This document shows, in pieces, positions 16,992 through 25,025 of a stretch of DNA of 32,645 nucleotides. This DNA is from Nitrospira sp. CR1.1 (lineage in GTDB: Bacteria; Nitrospirota; Nitrospiria; Nitrospirales; Nitrospiraceae), in NCBI GenBank assembly GCA_014055465.1, contig WIAF01000018.1, positions 1-32,645 of the forward strand, read 5' to 3'. Within the stretch, counting starts at the first letter, position 1; each line of letters begins with the position of its first letter. The notes below the pieces were generated by a model. It had not been told where the DNA came from, ran no database searches, and saw only the letters and a list, made by a program, of their open reading frames with translations. The position numbers were made by a program, and so were the translations under genes.

Positions 16992-18410
16992 ATGTTCCGG
17001 AAGATCCTGATTGCCAACCGTGGCGAAATCGCCATGCGCATTATCCGCGGCTGCCGCGAGCTCAACATCGCGACAGCGGCGATCTATTCCGAAGCCGACT
17101 CCTCCGGCATCTACGTCAAGAAAGCCGACGAGTCCTACCTCGTAGGTCCCGGGCCCGTCAAAGGCTTTCTGGACGGAAAACAGATCGTGGAGATCGCGAA
17201 GCGCATCGGCGCCGACGCGATCCATCCAGGATATGGATTCCTTTCGGAAAACGCCAAATTTGCCCGGCTCTGCCATGCCTCCGGGATCACCTTCATCGGT
17301 CCCTCGCCTGAAACGATCGACCTCATGGGCAGCAAGGTCAAAGCCCGGCAAATTGCCCAGCAGGCGGGGCTCCCGATTGTCCCCGGCACCGAAGGCGGGG
17401 TCACCAGCATCGACGAGGCCCTGGAGTTCGCGCACCGGATCAATTACCCGGTCATGATCAAGGCCAGCGCCGGCGGCGGCGGACGCGGGCTGCGAGTGGT
17501 CCGCTCCGACCAGGAGTTGCGCGAAAATATGGAGGTCGCGTCGCGGGAAGCACTGGCCGCCTTCGGCGACGGCAGCATTTTTATCGAGAAGTACATCGAA
17601 CGTCCGCACCATATTGAATTTCAAATCCTGGGCGACAAGCACGGCAACATCATTCACCTGGGCGAGCGGGATTGCTCGATTCAGCGCCGGCATCAAAAAT
17701 TGATCGAAATCGCCCCGTCATTGGTTTTGACACCAAAATTACGCGCGCAGATGGGCGAGGCCGCCATTGCCATCGCGAAAGCCGTGCAGTACGACAATGC
17801 CGGCACGGTGGAGTTCCTTCTCGATCACGAGGGCCATTTCTATTTCATGGAAATGAATCCCCGGTTGCAGGTCGAACATACGGTCACGGAACAGATCACG
17901 GCGATCGACATCGTGCGCAATCAAATCTCCATCGCAGCGGGCAAACCGTTGGAGATCCGGCAAAAGGATGTCACGCTGCAAGGCCACGCGATTCAATGCC
18001 GCATCAACGCGGAGGATCCGCGCAACAACTTTCTGCCCTGCACCGGCACCATCACCGCCTATCTGTCGCCGGGCGGCATCGGAGTCCGCATCGACGGCGC
18101 GGTCTACCGTGACTATACGATTCCGCCCTATTACGATGCCTTGCTGGCAAAGCTCACCGTGCGTGGACGCACCTGGGAAGAAGCGGTGAGCCGTATGCGG
18201 CGCTCGCTCGAAGAATACGTCCTGCGTGGCGTAAAGACGACCATTCCGTTCATGAAGAACGTAATGATGGAACAGGATTTCCAGGCGGGACGATTCGACA
18301 CCTCCTACCTGGAGACCCATCCGGACCTGTATCAATACGAAGAATCCGAGGAGCCTGAGGACCTGGTGTTGGCAATCTCCGCAGCGATCGCCGCCTACGA
18401 AGGACTCTGA
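16992..18410 (+). CDS. pycA: Pyruvate carboxylase subunit A (biotin carboxylase)
   Basis: This 472-residue ATP-grasp enzyme carboxylates biotin on the partner subunit using ATP and bicarbonate. Landmarks are RKILIANRGEIAMR at the start, GGGGRG (161-166), ERDCSIQRRHQKLIE (225-239) and EMNPRLQVEHTVTE (287-300). Length is that of AccC/PycA proteins, with a ~20-residue acidic C-terminal extension. ATG at 16992 fits family starts but has no Shine-Dalgarno sequence. It precedes pycB by 72 bases. AccC cannot be excluded by this protein alone, but the adjacent pycB makes the pyruvate carboxylase role much more likely. Confidence 0.9.
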   Translation: MFRKILIANRGEIAMRIIRGCRELNIATAAIYSEADSSGIYVKKADESYLVGPGPVKGFLDGKQIVEIAKRIGADAIHPGYGFLSENAKFARLCHASGITFIGPSPETIDLMGSKVKARQIAQQAGLPIVPGTEGGVTSIDEALEFAHRINYPVMIKASAGGGGRGLRVVRSDQELRENMEVASREALAAFGDGSIFIEKYIERPHHIEFQILGDKHGNIIHLGERDCSIQRRHQKLIEIAPSLVLTPKLRAQMGEAAIAIAKAVQYDNAGTVEFLLDHEGHFYFMEMNPRLQVEHTVTEQITAIDIVRNQISIAAGKPLEIRQKDVTLQGHAIQCRINAEDPRNNFLPCTGTITAYLSPGGIGVRIDGAVYRDYTIPPYYDALLAKLTVRGRTWEEAVSRMRRSLEEYVLRGVKTTIPFMKNVMMEQDFQAGRFDTSYLETHPDLYQYEESEEPEDLVLAISAAIAAYEGL

Positions 18411-18482
18411 CCTCTCAGCCACCAGGCACACAGCACCTCAACCCTGTTACGCGAGCGATTCCGCCGCCCCGAGGCCGCCACT

Positions 18483-20474
18483 ATGGCAACGAACAAGACG
18501 AAAAAAGCCGCATCGAAGAAACGCCTGTCCAAGAAGCCCGCGCCGACCAAGCCGACCAAACCTGCTCGGCCGGCTGCACCACGTGCCGTTGCCCCCTTGC
18601 CCAACTCAACGTTCAGTCTCGCTCCGGCGCCAGCCAAGAAAGTCTTGCTGACGGAAGTCGCCTTGCGTGATGGCCATCAATGTCTTCTCGCCACCAGGAT
18701 GCGCACCGAAGACATGTTGCCAGTCGCCCAAAAACTGGATGCCGTGGGATTCTGGTCATTGGAGGTCTGGGGAGGCGCCACCTTCGACACCTGCCTGCGC
18801 TTCCTCAAGGAAGATCCCTGGGAGCGGCTGCGCGCGCTTCGCGCGGCGATGCCGAAAACAAAACTGCAGATGCTGCTGCGCGGGCAGAACCTCGTGGGCT
18901 ACCGGCATTATGCCGACGACGTGCTCGACAAATTCATCGAACGCTCGGCCGCCAACGGCATCGACGTATTCCGCATTTTCGATGCCCTCAACGATGTTCG
19001 TAACCTGGAGCGGGCCATCCGCGAAGTGAAGGCCTGTGAGAAACATGTAGAGGCGGCGATTTCCTACACGACGAGTCCCGTCCATCGGCTGGATGGATTC
19101 GTGACGATGGGCAAACGCCTGGAAGATCTGGGCGCCGATACGATCTGCATCAAAGATATGGCAGGACTATTGGCGCCGATGGATGCCTACCGGTTGGTCA
19201 AGGGTTTGAAAGCAGCCGTCCGCGTTCCCATCCATCTCCACTCCCACTACACATCGGGCATGGGCACCATGACGGCCCTGATGGCCGTGATGGCCGGCTT
19301 AGACCTTCTGGACACGTCCATTTCGCCACTGGCGGGCGGGGCGTCGCATCCCCCAACCGAATCGATGGTCGCAGCCCTGCGCGGCACCCCGTACGACAGC
19401 CAACTGGATCTGCAAGACCTCCAACCCATCGCGGAGCATTTCCGGACGGTGCGCCGGAAGTACCGGCAATTTGAAAGCGACTTCACCGGCGTCGACGCGG
19501 AGATTCTGACCTCCCAAATCCCCGGCGGCATGTTGTCCAATCTCGCCGCGCAATTGGCGGAGCAAAATGCGCTCGACCGGATGAAGGAAGTGATGGACGA
19601 GATTCCTCGCGTCCGGAAGGACATGGGGTATCCGCCGCTCGTGACCCCGACCAGCCAAATCGTTGGCACTCAGGCCACGCTCAACGTGCTCACCGGCGAA
19701 CAGGGCGAGCGCTACAAAGTCATCACGACAGAAACCAAAAACTACTTCCTCGGCCTCTACGGCCGCGCGCCAGGCCCTCTCGACAAGGAGATCATGGCCC
19801 GGGCCATCGGGGATGAAGAACCAGTGAAAGGCCGGCCGGCAGACCGGTTGGAATCAGAATTCGGAAAACTCAAAAAGGACATGCCGGAGTCCGCCACCAC
19901 GTTGGAAGACCAGTTGTCGTTCGCGCTGTTTCCCGCCATTGCACGGGATTTCTTTGAGGCGCGCGAGCAGGGCAATCTTCAGCCCGAGCCCCTGGAGCCA
20001 ACCGATACCAAAGGCCCCGCCGTGGCGCACGATCTCCATCTCGCTCCGGCCGAATTCAACATTACGGTGCACGGCGAGAATTACCATGTCGTCGTCTCAG
20101 GCTCAGGCCGCACCACTGATGGCCGCAAACCCTACTACATCCGCGTCAACGATCGATTGCAGGAAGTCTCCCTCGAACCGCTACAGGAAGTGTTGGCCGG
20201 CGTGCCGGAATCTCCGGAGGCGGGCAGCGCGTCAAAGCCGAAACGTCCACGGCCGACGAAGCCCGGGGATGTCGCCCCGCCCATGCCAGGCCGTGTCGTG
20301 AAGGTGCTGGTGACGGACGGCGCCCAGGTTAAAACGGGCGACCCGCTCTTGATCATCGAGGCCATGAAAATGGAAAGCCAGGTCCCGGCCCCCATGGACG
20401 GACGGGTCACCGCCATCCTTGTCGCCGAGGGAGATAACGTCAAAATCGACGAAACCGTCATTCAATTGGAGTAG
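18483..20474 (+). CDS. pycB: Pyruvate carboxylase subunit B (carboxyltransferase plus biotin carrier)
   Basis: The 663-residue protein transfers CO2 from biotin to pyruvate, giving oxaloacetate. The HMGL-like carboxyltransferase domain (about 52-320) has LRDGHQCLLATRM, the lysine K224 in ICIKDMAG and the metal-binding HLHSHYTSGM (251-260). The conserved PYC/OADA domain follows to about 480. A flexible linker leads to the biotinyl domain, with EAMKME placing biotin on K629. Residues 1-50 are an unusual Lys/Pro/Ala-rich tail. Oxaloacetate decarboxylase alpha has the same layout, but no beta or gamma subunit is near and a biotin carboxylase is, so pyruvate carboxylase is preferred. Confidence 0.9.
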   Translation: MATNKTKKAASKKRLSKKPAPTKPTKPARPAAPRAVAPLPNSTFSLAPAPAKKVLLTEVALRDGHQCLLATRMRTEDMLPVAQKLDAVGFWSLEVWGGATFDTCLRFLKEDPWERLRALRAAMPKTKLQMLLRGQNLVGYRHYADDVLDKFIERSAANGIDVFRIFDALNDVRNLERAIREVKACEKHVEAAISYTTSPVHRLDGFVTMGKRLEDLGADTICIKDMAGLLAPMDAYRLVKGLKAAVRVPIHLHSHYTSGMGTMTALMAVMAGLDLLDTSISPLAGGASHPPTESMVAALRGTPYDSQLDLQDLQPIAEHFRTVRRKYRQFESDFTGVDAEILTSQIPGGMLSNLAAQLAEQNALDRMKEVMDEIPRVRKDMGYPPLVTPTSQIVGTQATLNVLTGEQGERYKVITTETKNYFLGLYGRAPGPLDKEIMARAIGDEEPVKGRPADRLESEFGKLKKDMPESATTLEDQLSFALFPAIARDFFEAREQGNLQPEPLEPTDTKGPAVAHDLHLAPAEFNITVHGENYHVVVSGSGRTTDGRKPYYIRVNDRLQEVSLEPLQEVLAGVPESPEAGSASKPKRPRPTKPGDVAPPMPGRVVKVLVTDGAQVKTGDPLLIIEAMKMESQVPAPMDGRVTAILVAEGDNVKIDETVIQLE

Positions 20475-20477
20475 CCG

Positions 20478-21443
20478 GTGCCGCGCCCGGCCTGTCTCGC
20501 CCGGTGTGCTGCAACGGCGCCCCATCGCCTGGCGACCTGGTTTCTTGCGAGTCTCCTCATGAGCGGTTGCGCGGCAAGGCCGGATGTTCCCCCCTGGTTC
20601 GACGCGATCCAGCGATTCCCTGTCCACACCGCCTCCGTCAACGGCCATCGGATCGCCTATCTCGACGAAGGCCAGGGCCCGCCGCTCATCCTGCTCCATG
20701 GGTACGGCGGTTCGATGTGGCAGTGGGAATATCAACAGATCCCCCTCGCCCGCCGGTTTCGTGTCATCACGCCCGACCTGATCGGCTCAGGCCTCTCGGA
20801 CAAACCTCCACTCGACTACCGGCCTGAAGATTTGATCGAATCGATCCGCGGCCTCATGGATGCGCTCGGGCTTCCGACGGCCACCTTGATCGGCAACTCC
20901 ATGGGCGGCGGTGTGGCTATCGGTATGACCCTAACCCATCCTGATCGGGTGTCGCGCCTGGTGTTGATCGACAGTTTGCCCGATCATGTTCGCGAACGAC
21001 TGGCCAGCCCCCTGATGCAACGCGCCCTGAATACCAGCATCCCCGCATGGCTAGCCCGCTTCGGAGCCCTGTTCGTCGGGAACCGCACCATGGAGGCCGT
21101 ACTGAAAGAAATCATTTTCGACCACACGCTGGTAACCGCGGCAGTGCTGGACCGCTCCAACCGGAACCGTCAACGCGAGGATATGATTACGCCCCTCATG
21201 TCACTCCGTGATAGCCTGCCCCTGTGGGAACAGCACTTTGCACCCAGACTCAAGGACATCCGCCATTCCACCCTGATCCTCTGGGGTGAACAGGATCGCC
21301 TCTTTCCTCCGCAAGTCGGCCGGGACCTACAAGCCATGATTCCGAAATCCCGGTTGATCATGATTCCCGGGGCCGGCCACATTCCCCAATGGGAGCAACC
21401 GCAGTCGGTCAACCGGCACATCACGGAGTTCCTTCAACCTTGA
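20478..21443 (+). CDS. Lipoprotein alpha/beta hydrolase
   Basis: A 321-residue alpha/beta-fold hydrolase with lipobox LMSGC at residue 31, so probably anchored to a membrane facing the periplasm. HGYGGSMWQW is the oxyanion region. The triad is S141 in GNSMGG, D273 in EQDRLFPP and H301 in GAGHIPQW. The GTG start at 20478 comes three bases after the pycB stop, with GGAG in the end of pycB. The substrate is unknown; the sequence is of the general esterase or C-C hydrolase type. The stop codon overlaps a strong promoter for the next gene. Confidence 0.88.
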   Translation: MPRPACLARCAATAPHRLATWFLASLLMSGCAARPDVPPWFDAIQRFPVHTASVNGHRIAYLDEGQGPPLILLHGYGGSMWQWEYQQIPLARRFRVITPDLIGSGLSDKPPLDYRPEDLIESIRGLMDALGLPTATLIGNSMGGGVAIGMTLTHPDRVSRLVLIDSLPDHVRERLASPLMQRALNTSIPAWLARFGALFVGNRTMEAVLKEIIFDHTLVTAAVLDRSNRNRQREDMITPLMSLRDSLPLWEQHFAPRLKDIRHSTLILWGEQDRLFPPQVGRDLQAMIPKSRLIMIPGAGHIPQWEQPQSVNRHITEFLQP

Positions 21444-21468
21444 CAGTCTTCCCAGCGGACCATACAGT
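21440..21468 (+). promoter_or_regulatory. Strong candidate sigma70 promoter of the thiol peroxidase gene
   Basis: A perfect TTGACA (21440-21445) is followed after 17 bases by TACAGT (21463-21468). The -35 element includes the stop codon of the hydrolase. Transcription near 21475 would give a 34-base leader before ATG 21509, which agrees with the chosen start. Confidence 0.6.
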
Positions 21469-21508
21469 GACAATGGAGAGAGATCATATTTTATCCATGG
21501 AGACGCCT

Positions 21509-22195
21509 ATGAGTTCGATCAGTCCCCCTGCCCGATGCAACGCTCTGGGTCCTCGCCTTCTTCTAGGCCTGTTATGCCTCGGCTTGGGCGCGTGTGGAAC
21601 CTTGCCGGGCACCGGCAAGGCTGGTTTTTCATACAAAGACATGCCGATCGCTGACGGGAGCGCGGTGGCCGGGGAAGGCAACAATGTCCTGTTTCAAGGC
21701 AAACCGTTGATGCTCACCGGCATGGGGCTCAAGGTGGGCGACAAATTGCGCGATGTCAAACTCGCTCAGACCGACTTATCGATGATCCCCGTCAACGAGA
21801 CCAAGGGGAAAGGCAAGGTCCGCATCATCAGCATCGTCCCGTCGCTCGACACGAAAGTGTGCGAACAACAAACGCACTATCTCAGCGAGAAGAACATGGG
21901 GCTCGATCGCATGGTCGAACTCATCACCATCAGCATCGATACGCCCTTCGCGCAAAAACGCTTTGCGGAAGAGGCCAAGATCAGCAATATCACCTTTCTC
22001 TCCGATTTTCGTGCCGCTGATTTCGGCAAGGCCCACGGGCTCCTACTCAAAGACCTTCATCTCCTGAGTCGCGCCCTGCTGGTCGTCGACAAGGACAACA
22101 AGGTTCGCTACTTGCAAATCACCCCGGAGTTGGCTCAACTGCCGGACCTGGAGGAAGCCTTCCGCTTCGCGCGAAAGCTGGTCACGGCCAGCTGA
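21509..22195 (+). CDS. Lipoprotein Tpx-like thiol peroxidase lacking the resolving cysteine
   Basis: The 228-residue protein has a lipobox (LGLGAC, lipid on C29) and a thioredoxin-fold peroxidase of the Tpx family. Peroxidatic C118 lies in PSLDTKVC. DTPFAQKRF and SRALLVVD match Tpx. In E. coli Tpx the resolving cysteine follows the RF of that motif; here the position is alanine (A153), and no other Cys remains in the mature protein apart from the lipidated one. It would therefore work as a one-Cys enzyme with an external thiol partner. ATG 21509 has GGAGA upstream, and an earlier in-frame start would precede the promoter. Confidence 0.85.
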   Translation: MSSISPPARCNALGPRLLLGLLCLGLGACGTLPGTGKAGFSYKDMPIADGSAVAGEGNNVLFQGKPLMLTGMGLKVGDKLRDVKLAQTDLSMIPVNETKGKGKVRIISIVPSLDTKVCEQQTHYLSEKNMGLDRMVELITISIDTPFAQKRFAEEAKISNITFLSDFRAADFGKAHGLLLKDLHLLSRALLVVDKDNKVRYLQITPELAQLPDLEEAFRFARKLVTAS

Positions 22196-22225
22196 ACCGC
22201 GTCTCACGGCCGTTGGGGAAAACAC

Positions 22226-23629
22226 ATGGCCCATTACGATCTGCTGGTGATCGGAACCGGCCCAGCAGGACAAAAGGCTGCGATTCAGGCGGCTAAGCTC
22301 GGCAAAAAGGTCGGCATCGTCGAACGCAAACACGTTGTCGGCGGGGTCTGCACCAATACCGGAACCATCCCCAGCAAATCGCTCCGTGAAGCCGCCCTGT
22401 ATCTCTCCGGATTCCACCAGCGCAGCCTGTACGGCGCCAGTTATCGCGTCAAACAGGACATCACAATGGCAGACCTGACTTTCCGGTCTAACCACGTCAT
22501 CACCCGTGAGATCGAGATCATCCAGAATCAGATGACGCGGAACAATATCGATTTGTGGTACGGCGGCGCATCCTTCGTCGACCCGCACCGCGTGCGAATC
22601 GAACGTGCTGGTGATTATGTGGACCACACGGCCGACTTTCTCGTCATTGCCTGCGGAACCATTCCGGCCAGGCCTGGCCACATTCCCTTCGACGACAAGA
22701 CCATCATCGACACCGACGGCCTCTTGGCGTTGAAGGACCTCCCCAAATCCATCACGATCATCGGCGGTGGAGTGATCGGCGCGGAATACGCCTCCATCCT
22801 GGCCACGATGGGCCTCCACGTCACCCTCATCGAACGCCGCCCGCGCTTGCTGGAATTTGTCGATCAGGAAACCATCGAGGCCCTGCAGTACCACATGCGC
22901 AGTATCGGGGTGATCCTCCGGTTCAACGAGGAGGTCGTGTCCGTGGAGCCGGTGGCTGAACATCAGGTGATGGTCCGCTTGAAAAGCGGCAAAGAAATCG
23001 CCGCGTCCACCGTGCTCTATTCGGTCGGCCGTACCGGCGCCAGCGCAACGCTCAACCTGGAGGCCATCGGGCTCACAGCGGACAATCGCGGGCGCCTGAC
23101 GGTCAACGAGCACTATCAAACGTCCATTCCTCACATTTATGCGGCCGGCGACATCATCGGTTTTCCTGCGCTGGCCTCAACGTCCATGCAGCAAGGCCGT
23201 CACGCCGCCTGCCACGCATTCGGCGTCCCCTACCAGACGCAGTCCGACCTGATGCCCTACGGCATTTATTCCATTCCCGAGATTTCCATGGTCGGCCGCA
23301 ATGAAGACGACTTGACCAAAAACGGAGTGCCCTATGCCGTCGGAATCGCCCGCTATCGGGAAATCGCTCGCGGACAGATCATCGGCGATGAGATCGGCAT
23401 GTTGAAACTGCTCTTTCACAACAAAACCCGGCAACTGCTCGGCGTCCATGCGATCGGCGACGGAGCGACGGAACTGATTCACATCGGGCAGACGGTCATG
23501 GCATTCCAAGGACAAATCGACTACTTCATAGATGCGGTGTTCAATTACCCCACGCTCGCGGAATGTTATCGCGTGGCGGCGTTGGATGGCATCAATCAAC
23601 TCCCGAGACCCTGGACACCGAGAACGTGA
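22226..23629 (+). CDS. sthA: Soluble pyridine nucleotide transhydrogenase
   Basis: This 467-residue FAD enzyme exchanges hydride between NADPH and NAD+. It is built like dihydrolipoamide dehydrogenase, with VIGTGPAGQKAAIQAAK at the N-terminus and a second dinucleotide motif GGGVIGAEYAS near residue 177. The disulfide pair is replaced: GGVCTNTGTIPSKSLREA keeps C42, but the second Cys position is T47, the hallmark of SthA. A dimerisation domain closes the protein. GGGGA lies before the ATG. It sits between the peroxidase and tenA genes, so a role in NADPH balance under oxidative load is plausible inference. Confidence 0.92.
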   Translation: MAHYDLLVIGTGPAGQKAAIQAAKLGKKVGIVERKHVVGGVCTNTGTIPSKSLREAALYLSGFHQRSLYGASYRVKQDITMADLTFRSNHVITREIEIIQNQMTRNNIDLWYGGASFVDPHRVRIERAGDYVDHTADFLVIACGTIPARPGHIPFDDKTIIDTDGLLALKDLPKSITIIGGGVIGAEYASILATMGLHVTLIERRPRLLEFVDQETIEALQYHMRSIGVILRFNEEVVSVEPVAEHQVMVRLKSGKEIAASTVLYSVGRTGASATLNLEAIGLTADNRGRLTVNEHYQTSIPHIYAAGDIIGFPALASTSMQQGRHAACHAFGVPYQTQSDLMPYGIYSIPEISMVGRNEDDLTKNGVPYAVGIARYREIARGQIIGDEIGMLKLLFHNKTRQLLGVHAIGDGATELIHIGQTVMAFQGQIDYFIDAVFNYPTLAECYRVAALDGINQLPRPWTPRT

Positions 23630-23708
23630 CGACACAACGCCTCTCGTGAAGCGTCTCTCGTATCTCGCCCGTGACCAGATCCATTTCAGGCGATGAAGGA
23701 GGAGCCGG

Positions 23709-24377
23709 ATGTCGTTTTCAAACCATCTTCGCAAGCTGGCCCACCCCGTGTGGGATGCGCAACTGACTCACCCCTTCGTGCAGGCGCTGGGCAAAGGCAC
23801 ATTGGCGGAGCGAAAATTCCGCTATTACATCCTGCAGGATGCCCGCTTCCTCGCGGATCTGGCCCGAGTTTTTGCCGCCGGCTCCTTACGGGCGCCGGAC
23901 TCCGAATCCGCCCTTCGTTTCGCCAAACTGGCCGAAGAAACCATCACCGTCGAACGCAGTCTTCATGAGAACTACGGCAAACGCTGGAACCTTACGCCGC
24001 AGGAGATGCTCAACGAGCCGATGGCCCCGACCAACTATGCGTACACGCGCCACATGCTGGCCGTGGCCCAAGCCGGCACCGCCACGGAGATTGCCGTCGT
24101 GGCGCTCCCCTGCGCCTGGATCTACTGTGTCGTTGGGAAACATTTTCTCAAGAACGGGGCGCCGCCCGCCAAACATCCGTACCGGGATTGGCTCATGCTC
24201 TATGCCTCACCAGAGTTCGAAGCCGTGCAGGAATGGATGCGCGCCAGGGTCGATACCTGGGCGAGGACGGCCGGACATGAAGAAAAGAAACGGATGGAGC
24301 AGTCGTTTCTGTTGAGTTCGAAATATGAGTGGATGTTTTGGGAAATGGCCTGGAACGAGGAAAAGTGGCCGGTGTGA
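23709..24377 (+). CDS. tenA: TenA-family thiamine pyrimidine salvage enzyme
   Basis: TenA (thiaminase II) hydrolyses aminopyrimidine from degraded thiamine to HMP. The 222-residue all-helical protein keeps the key residues: D44 in YILQDARFLADL, nucleophile C135 in ALPCAWIY and E207 in KYEWMFWEMAW. These match the numbering known in Bacillus TenA closely. A strong AAGGAGGAG precedes the ATG at 23709. It is the last gene of the plus-strand series. thiD, the next step after HMP, lies about 4 kb further on. Confidence 0.9.
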   Translation: MSFSNHLRKLAHPVWDAQLTHPFVQALGKGTLAERKFRYYILQDARFLADLARVFAAGSLRAPDSESALRFAKLAEETITVERSLHENYGKRWNLTPQEMLNEPMAPTNYAYTRHMLAVAQAGTATEIAVVALPCAWIYCVVGKHFLKNGAPPAKHPYRDWLMLYASPEFEAVQEWMRARVDTWARTAGHEEKKRMEQSFLLSSKYEWMFWEMAWNEEKWPV

Positions 24378-24688
24378 GGGGCCTCGCTCTTGCCGCTCAT
24401 GAGCACAGCACCGACGAGCGCTCCCAGAGGCGACCTTGGCGTCTGAACTTGCTGCGTTTCGCCATGCGACCCGCAGCTTCAAACCGCAGACGCCACCTGT
24501 GAGGCAGGACAGTCTGTCTCAGGGCAGCGCACAAACATCGCCGATGCTGTGCAATCGTTCAGAGCCAGGCCCCACCCTCGCCAGTCGCACGTCCACGGAA
24601 GCATGGATCATAGCCCGAAAACACACCCCCCACTCATGACTCTGCTCTACCCTTGTGGAACATTCACGATGAGCTCTACGACTCGCAT
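24378..24688. other. 311-base intergenic region between convergent genes
   Basis: No convincing gene. The notable content is the inverted repeat at 24438-24493 and a small palindrome GACAGTCTGTC at 24508-24518. It lies between tenA and the convergent small membrane protein gene, so it could hold a termination structure or a small RNA. Confidence 0.5.
24438..24493. repeat. Imperfect inverted repeat (potential hairpin)
   Basis: GGCGTCTG (24438-24445) and CAGACGCC (24486-24493) are perfect complements. Inside them GCTGCG (24451-24456) pairs with CGCAGC (24472-24477), giving a two-part stem with an internal loop and a 15-base terminal loop. There is no T-run afterwards. It could end transcription of tenA or be part of a structured RNA. 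Confidence 0.55.
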
Positions 24689-24856
24689 CTAACTCGCCTT
24701 TCTATATTCATCCTTCGACTCATACCGCCGAGCATCCAAATCTGGTTGCGGAACTGAGTCTACCGGCGTGGCTTCGTCCTCTTCTTCCATAACCGTGGCG
24801 TAGACTGCGATCACAAGAATGAGGATTGTCAGGCCCAAGAGGAAATAGATTGGCAT
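24689..24856 (-). CDS. Single-pass small membrane protein (55 residues)
   Basis: The protein starts MPIYFLLGLTILILVIAVY, a single membrane helix of about 20 residues directly at the N-terminus, followed by an acidic MEEEDEA stretch and a polar tail ending YRKAS. GGAGGTCACC directly before ATG 24856 is an excellent ribosome site and shows that the longer frame to 24913 is not used. Small proteins of this shape often assist membrane complexes, but no partner gene is adjacent. Function unknown. Confidence 0.75.
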   Translation of the reverse strand: MPIYFLLGLTILILVIAVYATVMEEEDEATPVDSVPQPDLDARRYESKDEYRKAS

Positions 24857-25025
24857 GGTGACCTCCTGTGTTGCTGGTGGTCCAGCTGTCATACTAGCCC
24901 CGCTGTCGGCCATCGCCTACGAGGGAAATACCCAGGTTTTGCGTGGAATATCCCCATAGTGGGAACATGGACAACCGGTCACTGCCGCCTGATCTCCAGC
25001 GTCTCCGTGCTACACTTCCTGCAGC

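Noticed and set aside
22043..23134. Minus-strand frame of 363 codons opposite sthA and the end of the peroxidase gene
   Set aside because: The opposite strand encodes SthA with all its motifs; this frame has no family signature and no ribosome site.
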